Shown piece after piece: positions 26,958 through 37,141 of a stretch of 41,678 bases of DNA. The translations under genes were made by a program, and so were the position numbers. The notes under the pieces were generated by a model. It searched no databases and was not told the DNA's origin. It saw nothing but the letters and a program-made list of their open reading frames with translations. The stretch is from assembly GCA_016845525.1 (NCBI GenBank), contig JAERSQ010000266.1, forward strand, positions 1 through 41,678, given 5' to 3'. Source of the DNA: Pseudomonadota bacterium (lineage in GTDB: Bacteria > Pseudomonadota > Gammaproteobacteria > Arenicellales > UBA868). The number at the start of each line of letters is the position of its first letter. Positions within the stretch are counted from its first letter, which is position 1.

Positions 26958-28253
26958 TTGAAACCGGACTCATTTAATCCCGGGCTGATGGCGTTTCTGG
27001 ACGAATCGCCCAGTCCTTTCCACGCCGTCACCGCCATGCAGCGCGCTCTACAGGAGCAAGGGTTTAACGATCTTGATCCCGGCGCGCCGTGGTCAATCGG
27101 TGACCGCGACAAAGCGCTGGTCATTCGAAATGGCTCATCTCTCATCGCATTTCGGATGGGAAGTGCGCCCCTTAGTGAATCCGGTGTGCGCATGATCGGA
27201 GCCCATACCGACAGCCCCTGTCTTCGCATCAAACCAACCCCTGATGTAAGACGGTCCGGTTTTCATCAGCTCGGTGTCGAGATCTACGGCGGTGTACTGC
27301 TCGCTCCCTGGTTTGATCGGGATCTTTCGATCGCAGGACGCGTGACCTGCTCTGACACCACAGGTCAGCGCCTCTCGCTGCTGATTGACTTCAAGAAACC
27401 CGTTGTCACCATCCCCAGCCTCGCGATCCACCTGAATCGGGATATACACAAAAACCGCACGATCAATCCACAGCAGGAACTGGTTCCGATGCTGTGTGAC
27501 CTGACGGATCAAACTGAAGCCGGGTTTCGCGAATTACTCCTCAGCCAGATTCATCAAGAGCACCCCGGGGCCAACGTCCAGGCGGTCACAGACTATGAGC
27601 TGAGCTGCTATGACACCCAGGGTGCGCAGCAGGTGGGACTGCGGGGCGACTTTCTCGCCAGCGCGCGTCTGGATAATCTGCTGAGCTGCTACACCGGCCT
27701 GCGCAGCCTGCTGGATGCCCAGGGAGAGCAGGCCGTTTTGCTGGTATGCAATGATCATGAAGAGGTCGGCAGTGCATCTGCAGCCGGGGCACAAGGACCC
27801 TTCCTGCACACCGTGCTGGAGCGGCTTTGCGGCGACGGCGAAACCATGGCACGGGTACTGGCCCGCTCGCTTCTGATCTCAGCAGATAATGCGCACGCGC
27901 TGCACCCCAACTACGAGACCAAACACGATCCACAGCATCAGCCGCGCCTTAACGGCGGACCGGTCATCAAGTTCAACGCCAATCAGCGCTATGCCACCAA
28001 CAGTGAGACAGCTTCCGTCTTCAGGGGGTTGTGTGCCCGCGCCGACGTTCCGGTGCAGTCAATTGCGATGCGCAGTGATATGGCCTGCGGCAGCACTATC
28101 GGACCGATTACCTCAACCGTGCTCGGCGTGGATACGGTCGACGTGGGTGCCCCGCAACTCGGCATGCATTCGATTCGTGAAACCACCGGATGGCATGATC
28201 CCACCCTTCTCTATCGGGCGCTTAAGGAATTTTTTGAAACCGAAGCGCTGTAA
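26958..28253 (+). CDS. apeB: M18 family aspartyl/leucyl-type aminopeptidase
   Basis: A 431-residue cytosolic zinc metallopeptidase that removes N-terminal acidic or other residues from peptides. Candidate zinc ligands and catalytic residues include His83 and Asp85 (GAHTDSPCLRIKP), the glutamates in CNDHEEVGSAS, the aspartate in SADNAHALHPNY, and a C-terminal histidine in GMHSIRE. Length is normal for the family. Translation starts at a TTG, supported by AGGAG 7 bases upstream that abuts the ttcA stop. A strong terminator follows the stop by 35 bases. There is no signal peptide. Confidence 0.94.
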   Translation: MKPDSFNPGLMAFLDESPSPFHAVTAMQRALQEQGFNDLDPGAPWSIGDRDKALVIRNGSSLIAFRMGSAPLSESGVRMIGAHTDSPCLRIKPTPDVRRSGFHQLGVEIYGGVLLAPWFDRDLSIAGRVTCSDTTGQRLSLLIDFKKPVVTIPSLAIHLNRDIHKNRTINPQQELVPMLCDLTDQTEAGFRELLLSQIHQEHPGANVQAVTDYELSCYDTQGAQQVGLRGDFLASARLDNLLSCYTGLRSLLDAQGEQAVLLVCNDHEEVGSASAAGAQGPFLHTVLERLCGDGETMARVLARSLLISADNAHALHPNYETKHDPQHQPRLNGGPVIKFNANQRYATNSETASVFRGLCARADVPVQSIAMRSDMACGSTIGPITSTVLGVDTVDVGAPQLGMHSIRETTGWHDPTLLYRALKEFFETEAL

Positions 28254-28288
28254 TCCGTCGATGACAGTTTAGAGGCATGCCCAAAAGC

Positions 28289-28318
28289 AAAAAGCCGGGC
28301 TTAAGGCCCGGCTTTTTT
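28289..28318. terminator. Bidirectional rho-independent terminator
   Basis: Arms at 28289-28300 and 28306-28317 pair over 12 bases (GC core GCCGGGC/GCCCGGC) around the loop TTAAG. The right arm ends in six T and the left arm begins with five A, so it can end transcription of the aminopeptidase gene on + and of the cytochrome c gene on -. Confidence 0.93.
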
Positions 28319-28364
28319 ATGCTGGCCCGCTCCGACCTGTCGGAGCGGCGCATCCAGACCTTGG

Positions 28365-28679
28365 TTATTGCGACTGCTCGACCATATAGTCCACGGCAAG
28401 TTTGACATCGTCGTCACTCAGGTGGGCGAATCCCCCTTTGGGCGGCATGTAACCGGTCTCGCCCTGGAATCCCACAATGGCATGCTCATAAAGCAGGTCC
28501 ATGCCCTGAGCAATGCGATCTGTCCACGCGTCCTTTTCACCAATTTTGGGAGAACCCGCAACACCGGAGTTATGACAGGCCATGCAGCCACTGTTGTACA
28601 CCGCTGCACCGTCCGCCTGAGCCGCCGGTGAACCGAAACCCATCAGCGCGAGGCTCGCCAAAGCAACATATCTTTTCAT
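28365..28679 (-). CDS. Periplasmic monohaem cytochrome c (c5-like)
   Basis: A 104-residue cytochrome c with a cleavable signal peptide (about 1-22, ending AAQA). The haem site is Cys32-Met-Ala-Cys35-His36. The probable sixth ligand is Met78 in GYMPPKGG. The C-terminal helix DDDVKLAVDYMVEQS is as in cytochrome c5 of gammaproteobacteria. It carries electrons in the periplasm. AAGGAG 7 bases upstream fixes the start. prfC ends 154 bases upstream on the same strand; the weak hairpin there may not stop all read-through. Its redox partner is not evident from neighbours. Confidence 0.93.
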   Translation of the reverse strand: MKRYVALASLALMGFGSPAAQADGAAVYNSGCMACHNSGVAGSPKIGEKDAWTDRIAQGMDLLYEHAIVGFQGETGYMPPKGGFAHLSDDDVKLAVDYMVEQSQ

Positions 28680-28686
28680 CTTCTTG

Positions 28687-28692
28687 CTCCTT
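28687..28692 (-). promoter_or_regulatory. Ribosome binding site of the cytochrome c gene
   Basis: Minus-strand AAGGAG stands 7 bases before ATG 28679; this is the strongest ribosome site in the window. Confidence 0.8.
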
Positions 28693-28815
28693 ACTTAACT
28701 TCCAGAATGTCCTGATCCCGTCTTTGTGAAAGTTAACGACAGGACGTTACTGGATACATCGTTAAAAATCCGTGGCGGGATTCTAAGATTTGTCCCACCT
28801 GCGGTAAACCTTCCA

Positions 28816-28830
28816 AAATCCTCAGGATTT
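28816..28830 (-). terminator. Weak hairpin just after prfC
   Basis: AAATCC/GGATTT arms around a 3-base loop begin 3 bases after the prfC stop. The stem is short and only four T follow on the minus strand, so it is at best a partial terminator. Confidence 0.3.
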
Positions 28831-28833
28831 GCG

Positions 28834-30411
28834 CTACAACTCACGAGTGGTGTGAAACACCACCTCAGGCCACCGTTCCTGCGCAAGGCGCAGATTGGCA
28901 AGGTTGGGTGCCAGGTAGGTAAGCGCCCCCGAAGCATCAAGAGCAAGGTTCTGGGCTGCTTTTTTCTTCATTTCCTCTAATCTTGCAGTGTCTTCACTGT
29001 CGAGCCAGCGCACGGTCGCCACGGGAACCGCTTCGAAACTGCACTCCACACCGTATTCGTGCTTAAGCCGGTGCGCCACCACATCGAACTGCAGAATGCC
29101 TACCGCGCCTAGCACCAGATCGTTGCTGAGCATGGGCCGAAATACCTGTGTCGCACCTTCTTCGCTCAGCTGATCCAGCCCCTTGTTCAGCGCTTTGGCC
29201 CGCAGGGGATCAGTGAGGCGAACCCGTCGAAACAGCTCGGGAGCAAAACTGGGGATACCCAGAAACTTGAGATCCTCCCCCACGGTGAAGGTATCACCGA
29301 TCTGGATCGTGCCATGATTGTGCAGCCCGATAATGTCTCCTGCCACTGCGCCGCTGGCGGACTCGCGCCGGGCAGCCATAAAAGTGATGGCATTGTGTAA
29401 CTGCATGTCACGCTCCGCACGGACGTGTCGCACCTTCAGACCCTTGCTAAATGAACCCGAAGTGATCCGCAAAAAGGCGACCCGATCATGGTGAGCCGGA
29501 TCCATATTTGCCTGAATCTTGAAGACGAACCCGGAAAACGGCGACTCACTCGCATCAACGGTTCGCGTCTTCGACGTTCTGGGCAATGGTGCTGGCGCGT
29601 AATCCACGAAGGCATCAATCAGTTCATCCGTCCCTTCATGGTTCAGGGCTGACCCAAAGAAAACAGGCGTCAACTCTCCGGCAAGATAGGCGCCACGATC
29701 AAACGCGTGTGATGCACCCTGCAGCAGTTCGATCTCTTCGCGAAGGGTGCGTGCATCGTCTCCCGCTATCGCATCGAGTTCAGGGTTATCCAGTCCCTGA
29801 ATCACCCGGGCTGCGCTGCCCCCCGCTCCACTGCGGTCAAACAGGGAAATACTGTCATCGAGAAGCCGATAGACCCCGCAAAAATGACGGCCAGACCCCA
29901 ACGGCCAGGTCACAGGCGCGCAACTGATTTTGAGGATGGACTCAATCTCGTCGAGCAGTTCCACAGGATCGCGTCCTTCGCGATCCATCTTGTTGACAAA
30001 GGTCATGATGGGCGTATCGCGCAGGCGACAAACATCCATCAATTTGATCGTGCGCTCTTCAACGCCTTTCGCCGCATCAATCACCATCAGCGCCGAGTCC
30101 ACCGCGGTCAACGTGCGGTACGTGTCCTCGGAAAAATCAGCATGGCCCGGCGTATCCAGCAGATTCACAATGAACTGGCGGTACTCGAACTGCATGACCG
30201 ACGAGGTGACAGAGATGCCCCGCTCTTTTTCGAGTTTCATCCAGTCAGAAGTGGCGTACCGGCCCGTCTTGCGGGCGCGCACGGTTCCCGCCTCCTGAAT
30301 GGCGCCGCCGTAATGGAGGAATTTCTCAGTGAGGGTTGTCTTACCCGCGTCTGGGTGAGAGATGATGGCAAAGGTACGTCGTCGCTGTACCTCGTCCAGA
30401 TGATCTGACAT
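28834..30411 (-). CDS. prfC: Peptide chain release factor 3
   Basis: A 525-residue translational GTPase that recycles RF1 and RF2 from the ribosome. The P-loop SHPDAGKTT lies at 18-26, followed by switch sequences ([12 protein letters not shown], then [12 protein letters not shown]) and the [10 protein letters not shown] guanine-specificity loop. Domain II and the RF3-specific C-terminus ([22 protein letters not shown]) are complete. Length matches the family (about 529). About 375 bases without a gene lie upstream, and no strong ribosome site is seen. The cytochrome c gene follows on the same strand. Confidence 0.97.
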   Translation of the reverse strand: MSDHLDEVQRRRTFAIISHPDAGKTTLTEKFLHYGGAIQEAGTVRARKTGRYATSDWMKLEKERGISVTSSVMQFEYRQFIVNLLDTPGHADFSEDTYRTLTAVDSALMVIDAAKGVEERTIKLMDVCRLRDTPIMTFVNKMDREGRDPVELLDEIESILKISCAPVTWPLGSGRHFCGVYRLLDDSISLFDRSGAGGSAARVIQGLDNPELDAIAGDDARTLREEIELLQGASHAFDRGAYLAGELTPVFFGSALNHEGTDELIDAFVDYAPAPLPRTSKTRTVDASESPFSGFVFKIQANMDPAHHDRVAFLRITSGSFSKGLKVRHVRAERDMQLHNAITFMAARRESASGAVAGDIIGLHNHGTIQIGDTFTVGEDLKFLGIPSFAPELFRRVRLTDPLRAKALNKGLDQLSEEGATQVFRPMLSNDLVLGAVGILQFDVVAHRLKHEYGVECSFEAVPVATVRWLDSEDTARLEEMKKKAAQNLALDASGALTYLAPNLANLRLAQERWPEVVFHTTREL

Positions 30412-30787
30412 AGAACCGTGGCTGCTGGGGCGAAAAAGACGGCGGATTATAACGTCCTGCTGGGCCCGTGCCCCGGTTGAGGCTTCTGAACGCGACGTCT
30501 GCAGGATACAACGGGTTACCCGGGTGCGGCTTAATACTCCTCGCGTTTTCGCAAATCAACGTCAGTGCTGCTCGGCCGGAAAGACTGCGAAAACGGCAAC
30601 GGCATCTGCGGGTTATAGCGGTCAAAATCGTGCGCGCGTCGCCGCCGGATGCGGTGAATGCGGTACCGGGTACTCCATTTGCTTCGGTTCACCTTACTGC
30701 CGCTCCGAAAAGATTCATGGGTTCATTCTAACGGCCGTTGGGGCATTGCAATAGAGAACTTATCTGCTCTGGCGCCGATCTGTCCGC
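30412..30787. other. Gene-free interval of 376 bases between prfC and tupA
   Basis: No tRNA, no convincing ORF, no terminator and no long repeat was found here. Short frames on both strands are rich in Arg, Pro and Gly, lack family motifs and look non-coding. No Walker or LSGGQ-type sequence of a tungstate ATPase was seen in it. The part near prfC presumably holds its promoter. Confidence 0.6.
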
Positions 30788-31627
30788 TTAAGGTGACGCA
30801 TTCGGAAAGAACAGTTGCTCCCCCGAACGCCTGAAGCCGGCGATGGCCGTCTGGCCCGCTTCGCCCGTCATCCAATCGACAAACGCCTGCCCTGCCTTTA
30901 CGTTGACGTGCGGATGCTTTTGGGGGTCGACAAGGGTGATACCGTATTGGTTGAACAGCGGCGGATCATCTTCGTATAGCACCTTGAGACCCTGCTTGTT
31001 CGCGAAACTGATCCAGGTGGCGCGGTCAGTCAGGCAATACGCGTTCATTCCCACGGCGACGTTTAACGTTGCGCCCATGCCGGAGCCGGTCTCGCGATAC
31101 CAATCCCCGCTGGCACCCGATGGGTCGATACCGGCTGAGCGCCATAGCGCCAGTTCTTTCTTGTGTGTTCCCGAATCGTCGCCCCGCGAAGCAAAGAACA
31201 CCCCGGAGAAGCTGATGCGTTTAAGCGCCTCACTCACACTGTCCGCCCGCTGCAATCCTGCCGGATCGGCTGCCGGCCCCACCAGAACAAAGTCATTGAA
31301 CATGAGATCAAAACGCTCAACACCCCAACCGTCGGCGACAAACTGTTTTTCATCCGACTCGGCGTGAACCAGCAGAACGTCCCCATCTCCCCGCATGGCG
31401 TTGCGGATAGCCTGGCCGGTTCCGACCGCCACCACATTCACCTTGATGTCATGCGACTCCTCAAAGAGAGGGAGCAGGTAATCATAGAGACCGGAATTGG
31501 CCGTCGAGGTCGTCGACTGGATGACAATCGAAGCCCGTTCAGCAGGGACGCCAGCCGAGATACCGCAAAAAAGCACAGCGGCGAAAAGCCGCAGGATGCG
31601 CGGCAGTCTCCTGACCGAGGACATCAT
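30788..31627 (-). CDS. tupA: Tungstate-type ABC transporter, substrate-binding protein
   Basis: A 279-residue periplasmic binding protein. A signal peptide (about 1-29) precedes the STTSTANSGLYDYLLP motif (residues 39-54), the family hallmark of TupA-type oxyanion receptors. VGTGQAIRNAMRGDGDVLLVHA and the SRGDDSGTHKKELALW segment are also as in TupA. It binds tungstate (or molybdate) and hands it to the TupB permease, whose gene lies 61 bases upstream on the same strand. No ATPase gene follows; instead a gene-free stretch is found. Phosphate-binding PstS-like proteins are more distant. Confidence 0.9.
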   Translation of the reverse strand: MMSSVRRLPRILRLFAAVLFCGISAGVPAERASIVIQSTTSTANSGLYDYLLPLFEESHDIKVNVVAVGTGQAIRNAMRGDGDVLLVHAESDEKQFVADGWGVERFDLMFNDFVLVGPAADPAGLQRADSVSEALKRISFSGVFFASRGDDSGTHKKELALWRSAGIDPSGASGDWYRETGSGMGATLNVAVGMNAYCLTDRATWISFANKQGLKVLYEDDPPLFNQYGITLVDPQKHPHVNVKAGQAFVDWMTGEAGQTAIAGFRRSGEQLFFPNASP

Positions 31628-31688
31628 GAGGAAGACCGCAGTGCGTCACTGCACAGAATTGGGTTAGCCGAAATTTGCAATGTTGAGA

Positions 31689-32411
31689 TCAGTAGCTTGC
31701 CGGGGCACTCTTTTTTCCAAAACGCTCCGTGGGGCGGATGAAAAACAACAACACATTAACCGCCAGGGCCAGCAGCATCAGGATAATCCCAAGCGCCATC
31801 GCAAGTTCCAGATCACCTTTGGAGGTTTCGAGTGCAATCGCCGTCGTCATTACGCGGGTCAAATGATCGATATTTCCCCCGACAATCATCACGGCACCGA
31901 CTTCCGAAATGGCCCGGCCAAAGCCGGCGAGACCCACTGTCAAGAGACTATACCGGCCTTCCCAGAGCAATGTCACGACCCGATGGCCGGAACCGATCGC
32001 CAGTGACGCAAAATATTCAGCGTACTCTGAATTGAGGTCTTCGATGGTCTGTCGGGCGAGCGCAATGATGATCGGCGTAATGAGCAGGGTTTGCGCAATC
32101 ACCATGGCGGTCGGCGTATACAGCAGACCCAGGACGCCAAACGGGCCCGCCCTGGAAAGCGCGAGATAGACGAGTAATCCAACCACGACGGGCGGCATTC
32201 CCATAAGCGAGTTGCTGATCACGATCAGGCTGAACCGCCCCGGAAACCGGCCAATCGCAATCGCCGCCCCGACCGGCAGGCCGATCAGCAGGGACAGCCC
32301 CACCGCGGACAGGCTCACCCGAAGAGAGAGCCCAACAATCTCAAAAAGATCTGCGTCCAGCGTGCTGATCAAAGACAAGGCTATGGCAAATGAACTCGAT
32401 AATTCCTGCAT
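31689..32411 (-). CDS. tupB: Tungstate-type ABC transporter permease
   Basis: A 240-residue inner-membrane permease with about five to six helices. The cytoplasmic coupling loop is EYFASLAIGSGHRVVTLLW, and the SNSLMGMPPVVVGLLVYL and GFGRAISEVGAVMIVGGNI segments are typical of TupB and related molybdate permeases. It forms the channel for oxyanion import with TupA. Gene order is B then A, and no TupC ATPase lies in the window. A 32-base dyad stands 52 bases upstream of the start. rimO ends about 100 bases upstream on the same strand. Confidence 0.9.
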   Translation of the reverse strand: MQELSSSFAIALSLISTLDADLFEIVGLSLRVSLSAVGLSLLIGLPVGAAIAIGRFPGRFSLIVISNSLMGMPPVVVGLLVYLALSRAGPFGVLGLLYTPTAMVIAQTLLITPIIIALARQTIEDLNSEYAEYFASLAIGSGHRVVTLLWEGRYSLLTVGLAGFGRAISEVGAVMIVGGNIDHLTRVMTTAIALETSKGDLELAMALGIILMLLALAVNVLLFFIRPTERFGKKSAPASY

Positions 32412-32463
32412 CTATCTGTCTTTTTTACGATGTTCGCCAAATACTACGGCATCTTTACATATT

Positions 32464-32495
32464 GTCTATTTCGGCCCAACAGGCCCTAAATAGAC
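32464..32495. repeat. 32-base imperfect palindrome between rimO and tupB
   Basis: Perfect 8-base arms GTCTATTT (32464-32471) and AAATAGAC (32488-32495) enclose partly symmetric GGCC blocks. There is no T-run, so a simple terminator is unlikely. It could be an operator for the tup genes or a leader hairpin. Confidence 0.6.
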
Positions 32496-32515
32496 CGGTT
32501 AATCGACGTGCCTCT

Positions 32516-33829
32516 TTAAGGCAATGCTTCAGCCAGAAGATCGTGCTCGTCAAAGTCCGTGATTCTGACGCCAAGGCGCTGACCGGGCGATAAATCCGCA
32601 GCTCCGGCAACCCGAATGGTGCCGTCGACTTCAGGGGACTCTGCATAACTTCGCGCTATGGCAGTGTCGGCCTCCACCTCATCGATCACCACCTCAACCT
32701 GTGAACCGACCCGACTGCCGAGTCGGTCTTTCGAGACTTCTGCCTGTACCTCCATCAGTGCCTGAAGGCGCTCCCCGGCCAGTTCAGGATCCACCGGATC
32801 AGGCAGTTGGTTTGCCCGCGCCCCGGAAACCGGGGAATAGACGAAACATCCGACCCGATCCAGTTGTGCCTCACGCAGGAATTCGAGCAGTTGGGAAAAA
32901 TCTTCATGCGTCTCTCCCGGGAAACCCACAATGAACGTGCTGCGCACGGCGAGTTCCGGGCATCGATCCCGCCAGGACTGAATACGGGAAAGATTGTCCT
33001 CGGTGTTTGCCGGGCGCTTCATCAATTTGAGGATACGAGGGCTGGCGTGCTGAAACGGTACATCGAGATAAGGCAACAACAGGCCTTCGGTCATCAGGGA
33101 AACCAGTTCATCCACGTGCGGATAGGGATACACGTAGTGCAGGCGCACCCACACACCCAATTCACCGAGCGCTCTGGCGAGACTAAAGATTTCCGGACGC
33201 AGGCTGTCGCCCGTCATGAGGTCGGCCTGCTTCTTGAGGTCTATACCATAGGCGCTTGTATCCTGGGAGACCACCAGCAGTTCACTGACTCCCGCCTCGA
33301 CCAGTTGCCCCGCTTCTGCCAACACGTCTGCTGGCCTGCGGCTGGCGAGACGGCCGCGCATTGTCGGGATAATGCAGAAGCTGCATTTGTGATTACACCC
33401 CTCGGAGATCTTGAGGTAGGCATAGTGCCGGGGCGTCAGCTTGATACCGCCCGGGGGCAGCAGGTGATAGAGCGGCTCCTGCACCGGCGGCACCTTCTGG
33501 TGCACAGCAGAGAGCACCTCTGCGGTAGCCTCGGGCCCAGTCACTGCCAGCAGTTCCGGGAACTTCTCCTTCAACATTTCAGCCCGCGTGCCGAGACACC
33601 CGGTTACGATCACCTGGCCGTTTGCACTCAACGCCTCGTCAATGGTCGCAAGAGATTCCTCGACTGCCGCATCAATAAACCCGCAGGTATTGACGACCAC
33701 GACGTCTGCATCGGTATAGGTTTGGGAAAACCCATAACCTTCGGCCCTGAGTTGGGTCAGGATCCGCTCTGAATCCACGGTTGCCTTGGCGCAACCCAGA
33801 CTGACGAAACCCACGGTCGGACGGCTCAC
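32516..33829 (-). CDS. rimO: Ribosomal protein S12 methylthiotransferase RimO
   Basis: A 437-residue radical-SAM enzyme that methylthiolates the conserved aspartate of ribosomal protein S12. The N-terminal UPF0004 domain has Cys13, Cys49 and Cys78 for one cluster. The radical-SAM cluster is Cys145-x3-Cys149-x2-Cys152 (CNHKCSFC). A C-terminal TRAM domain (about 375-437) follows. Length equals the E. coli protein (441). The GTG at 33829 is preferred: AGGG lies 7 bases upstream, and the longer frame back to 33982 runs into ppsR and lacks family sequence. ppsR ends 19 bases upstream, so the two are probably co-transcribed. Confidence 0.95.
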   Translation of the reverse strand: MSRPTVGFVSLGCAKATVDSERILTQLRAEGYGFSQTYTDADVVVVNTCGFIDAAVEESLATIDEALSANGQVIVTGCLGTRAEMLKEKFPELLAVTGPEATAEVLSAVHQKVPPVQEPLYHLLPPGGIKLTPRHYAYLKISEGCNHKCSFCIIPTMRGRLASRRPADVLAEAGQLVEAGVSELLVVSQDTSAYGIDLKKQADLMTGDSLRPEIFSLARALGELGVWVRLHYVYPYPHVDELVSLMTEGLLLPYLDVPFQHASPRILKLMKRPANTEDNLSRIQSWRDRCPELAVRSTFIVGFPGETHEDFSQLLEFLREAQLDRVGCFVYSPVSGARANQLPDPVDPELAGERLQALMEVQAEVSKDRLGSRVGSQVEVVIDEVEADTAIARSYAESPEVDGTIRVAGAADLSPGQRLGVRITDFDEHDLLAEALP

Positions 33830-33836
33830 CGGATCA

Positions 33837-33840
33837 CCCT
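33837..33840 (-). promoter_or_regulatory. Ribosome binding site selecting the GTG start of rimO
   Basis: Minus-strand AGGG stands 7 bases before GTG 33829, in the 19-base gap after the ppsR stop. Confidence 0.55.
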
Positions 33841-33848
33841 GATGAGAT

Positions 33849-34679
33849 TCAACCGAGCAGCTCGCGGCGGATGCCGCTTCGCTGCAGCACCGTCGCCGCA
33901 ATTTCCTCAACCGAGATACCAGAGGTATCAGACAGCGCAATGCTGTGGTGTCGGTACATACCCTCGGCGCGGCGCACTTCAAGCTGGCACTGGGCTAACT
34001 TGGCATAGGGGCTATCGGGTCGGCGCTTTTCGCGAATTTCATGCAGCCGTTGCGGATCTATCGTCAACCCGAAAAGACGATCCCGGTAGGGGATCAGCAC
34101 GGGAGGCAGTCCGTCATCGAGAAAGTCATCATCCGTCAGAGGATAGTTTGCACAGTACAGTCCGAAATGCATTGCAAGATAAACACAGGTGGGTGTTTTC
34201 CCACTACGCGACACCCCCACTAGGATCAGATCAGCCTGATCGTAGGCATCCGGATTGACTCCGTCATCACAATCCATCGCGAAATGCACCGCGTCTATCC
34301 GCGAGTTATAGCGCAGTTGATCGGTGACGCCGTGACTATGGCCCGCCTGCCAACTCGGAAGGGCATTGAGTTCGCGCGACAGCAGCCCCATGAATGAACT
34401 GAAAACATCCACAACCAGAGCGTTGGCCTCATCGATCTGCTTGCGATAATCCGCGTTAACAAAGGTGACGAACACGATGGGCCGTGACCCATCCTGTCGG
34501 CCGCTTTCATTTATTTGGCGCAGAGCGTCTTTCAATTTATCATCTGAGTCAACGAAAGGGAGCACCGTGGTCAGAAAATGCACCTGTGGAAACTGCGTCA
34601 ACAGACTTCTTGCGAGCTCTTCCGCAGTCAGGCCGGTGCGGTCGGAAACCACAAAGACGGAACGTTTCTCAAGACTCAT
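33849..34679 (-). CDS. ppsR: PEP synthase regulatory kinase/pyrophosphorylase
   Basis: A 276-residue DUF299 protein. The family P-loop GVSRSGKT is at 155-162. [20 protein letters not shown] starts the protein and YPLTDDDF follows the P-loop. PpsR inactivates PEP synthase by ADP-dependent phosphorylation and reactivates it by Pi-dependent dephosphorylation. Its position divergent from ppsA, with 77 bases between starts, fits that role. ATG 34679 is chosen over an in-frame GTG at 34685, since GAGG stands 5 bases upstream. rimO follows downstream. Confidence 0.94.
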   Translation of the reverse strand: MSLEKRSVFVVSDRTGLTAEELARSLLTQFPQVHFLTTVLPFVDSDDKLKDALRQINESGRQDGSRPIVFVTFVNADYRKQIDEANALVVDVFSSFMGLLSRELNALPSWQAGHSHGVTDQLRYNSRIDAVHFAMDCDDGVNPDAYDQADLILVGVSRSGKTPTCVYLAMHFGLYCANYPLTDDDFLDDGLPPVLIPYRDRLFGLTIDPQRLHEIREKRRPDSPYAKLAQCQLEVRRAEGMYRHHSIALSDTSGISVEEIAATVLQRSGIRRELLG

Positions 34680-34756
34680 CGGCACCTCTCTTCCGGTATC
34701 AGGGAGATATCTAAGGGCCGAATGTATAGCACATCCACGGGAGCTATCAGACCATC

Positions 34757-37123
34757 ATGACCTCTGAATACGTCATCACCTTTACGGCACTCGGCATGAA
34801 TGCGGTGCCGACAGTGGGGGGCAAGAACGCCTCGCTCGGCGAGATGATCAGCCAGCTGAACCATGCCGGCATCTGTGTGCCGGAAGGTTTTGCGACCACT
34901 GCCGATGCTTTCCGGTTGTTTCTGGAGCAGGACGGTCTCAAAGGCCGCATCGACCGGGCACTGGCCCCGCTTGATGTTGACGACATTGAGCAACTGACCC
35001 GAACAGGGGATCAGATCCGGCGTTGGATTATCGAAACGCCTCTGCCAAAGACGCTGTCTGAGGAGATAACCCAACACTACAGCGAATTCGGGAATCGTAC
35101 TGCCGTGGCGGTCCGATCCTCAGCCACTGCCGAGGATTTGCCCGAGGCTTCCTTCGCGGGACAGCAGGAAAGCTTTCTGAATGTCCGCGGAATCAATAAC
35201 GTGCTTACCGCGGTGCATGAGGTTTTTGCATCACTTTTTAATGACCGGGCCATTGCCTATCGCGTGCACCAGGGGTTTGATCATGCCCAGGTTGCCATCT
35301 CCGCGGGCATCCAACGCATGGTGCGAAGCGATATCGGGGCAAGCGGCGTCGCCTTTACCCTGGATACTGAATCCGGTTTTGCGGATGCGGTCTTCATTAC
35401 GGCAAGCGTCGGGTTGGGCGAATGTGTTGTACAGGGGGCCGTCAATCCCGATGAGTTCTACGTTCATAAACCCACGTTGAAAAACGGTCACCCGGCCATC
35501 ACCCGAAGACATCTGGGCAGCAAGTTGATCAAAATGGTCTATGCCGAATCCGGAGATCCCTCTCCGGTCAAGACGGTGGACACATCAACCGAGGAACGGA
35601 ACCGCTTTTCCCTTACCGACGAACAGGTAGAAGCATTGGCCGGCATGGCCGTCACGATTGAAACGCACTACGGCAAGCCGATGGACATCGAGTGGGGGCT
35701 TGACGGTGAGTCCGGCGAGCTTTTTATCCTGCAGGCACGTCCGGAGACCGTTCAGAGCCGGGTCAAAAAACAGGTTCTGGAGCGCTACCGGCTGAACGGG
35801 ACGGGGCCGGTACTCTGCGAAGGCCGCAGTATCGGCAGCCGCATCGGATCCGGCGCCGTTCGTGTGGTTCCCTCCGTGAAGGATCTCGATAAGGTGGCTC
35901 CCGGGGATATCCTGGTCACCGACATGACAGACCCCGATTGGGAGCCCGTCATGAAGCGGGCGGGGGCGATTGTCACAAACCGGGGCGGGCGAACCTGTCA
36001 CGCTGCCATTATCGCCCGTGAACTCGGCATACCGGCGGTGGTCGGCTGCGGCAAAGCCACCTCATCACTGACCGAGGGCCTTTCGGTTACCGTCTCGTGT
36101 GCCGAGGGAGACACGGGTCGGGTCTACGAGGGTGAGATTGATTTTAAAGTGGAGCGGATCGATCTTGCAGATATGCCCGAACTGCCGTTCAAGATCAGCA
36201 TGAACATCGGCAATCCGGAACGGGCTTTTGATTTTCAGAGTCTGCCCAACGCAGGTGTCGGTCTTGCGCGGCTGGAATTCATCATCAACAACACAATCGG
36301 CGTTCATCCGAAGGCGCTTCTCAACTATGAACGGCTGGAATCAGATACCCGGGAGAAGGTCGACCAGGCGATTGCGGGCTATGACAGCCCCATTGATTTC
36401 TACGTCAAGAAACTCGCCGAAGGCGTCTCCCATATTGGAGCCGCCTTTCACCCCAAACCTGTCATCGTGCGCCTGTCTGATTTCAAATCCAACGAATACG
36501 CAAACATGATCGGAGGACGCAAGTTCGAGCCCCGGGAGGATAATCCCATGCTCGGTTTCCGCGGGGCCTCGCGTTATATCGATTCAGGTTTTCGTGACTG
36601 CTTCGAGCTTGAATGCCGTGCACTGAAGCATGTTCGCGACGATATGGGGCTCACGAATATCTGGCTGATGGTTCCGTTTGTCCGCACTGTGGCAGAAGCC
36701 GAGGCGGTCATCGCCTTGCTGGCGGCCAACGGTCTGGTGAGAGGGGTCAACAACCTCAAAGTCATCATGATGTGCGAGATACCCGCAAACGCCCTGCTCG
36801 CGGACGCTTTTTTGGAATACTTCGATGGCTTCTCGATCGGTTCCAATGACCTGACCCAGCTGACGCTGGGTCTTGACCGCGACTCCGGTGACATCGCCCA
36901 CCTTTTCGATGAACGCAACGATGCGGTCAAGATCCTGCTGCACCAGGCTATCGACGCCTGTCGGCGCGCTGGCAAATATGTTGGCATCTGCGGGCAGGGA
37001 CCATCGGATCATCCCGATCTTGCCCGCTGGCTGATGGACGAAGGGATTGAGAGTGTGTCACTCAATCCGGATAGTGTCGTGCCGACCTGGCTTTACCTCG
37101 CAGGACAGCAGATCGACCCCTAG
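34757..37123 (+). CDS. ppsA: Phosphoenolpyruvate synthase
   Basis: A 788-residue enzyme that makes PEP from pyruvate and ATP, with AMP and phosphate as products. The N-terminal ATP-grasp domain starts at [11 protein letters not shown]. The phosphohistidine domain carries His415 ([15 protein letters not shown]), and the C-terminal PEP/pyruvate barrel ends with [19 protein letters not shown] and [14 protein letters not shown]. Length matches E. coli PpsA (792). It is divergent from ppsR, its probable regulator. It is convergent with typA, with 18 bases between stops. It serves gluconeogenesis, which suits growth on amino acids, betaines or other C1/C2-yielding substrates. Confidence 0.97.
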   Translation: MTSEYVITFTALGMNAVPTVGGKNASLGEMISQLNHAGICVPEGFATTADAFRLFLEQDGLKGRIDRALAPLDVDDIEQLTRTGDQIRRWIIETPLPKTLSEEITQHYSEFGNRTAVAVRSSATAEDLPEASFAGQQESFLNVRGINNVLTAVHEVFASLFNDRAIAYRVHQGFDHAQVAISAGIQRMVRSDIGASGVAFTLDTESGFADAVFITASVGLGECVVQGAVNPDEFYVHKPTLKNGHPAITRRHLGSKLIKMVYAESGDPSPVKTVDTSTEERNRFSLTDEQVEALAGMAVTIETHYGKPMDIEWGLDGESGELFILQARPETVQSRVKKQVLERYRLNGTGPVLCEGRSIGSRIGSGAVRVVPSVKDLDKVAPGDILVTDMTDPDWEPVMKRAGAIVTNRGGRTCHAAIIARELGIPAVVGCGKATSSLTEGLSVTVSCAEGDTGRVYEGEIDFKVERIDLADMPELPFKISMNIGNPERAFDFQSLPNAGVGLARLEFIINNTIGVHPKALLNYERLESDTREKVDQAIAGYDSPIDFYVKKLAEGVSHIGAAFHPKPVIVRLSDFKSNEYANMIGGRKFEPREDNPMLGFRGASRYIDSGFRDCFELECRALKHVRDDMGLTNIWLMVPFVRTVAEAEAVIALLAANGLVRGVNNLKVIMMCEIPANALLADAFLEYFDGFSIGSNDLTQLTLGLDRDSGDIAHLFDERNDAVKILLHQAIDACRRAGKYVGICGQGPSDHPDLARWLMDEGIESVSLNPDSVVPTWLYLAGQQIDP

Positions 37124-37141
37124 CCTCTGCGTCGTGCCAGA

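Noticed and set aside
30341-30625. A 94-codon frame over the prfC start and upstream gap
   Set aside because: It is Arg/Pro/Ser rich with no motif and overlaps a certain prfC start.
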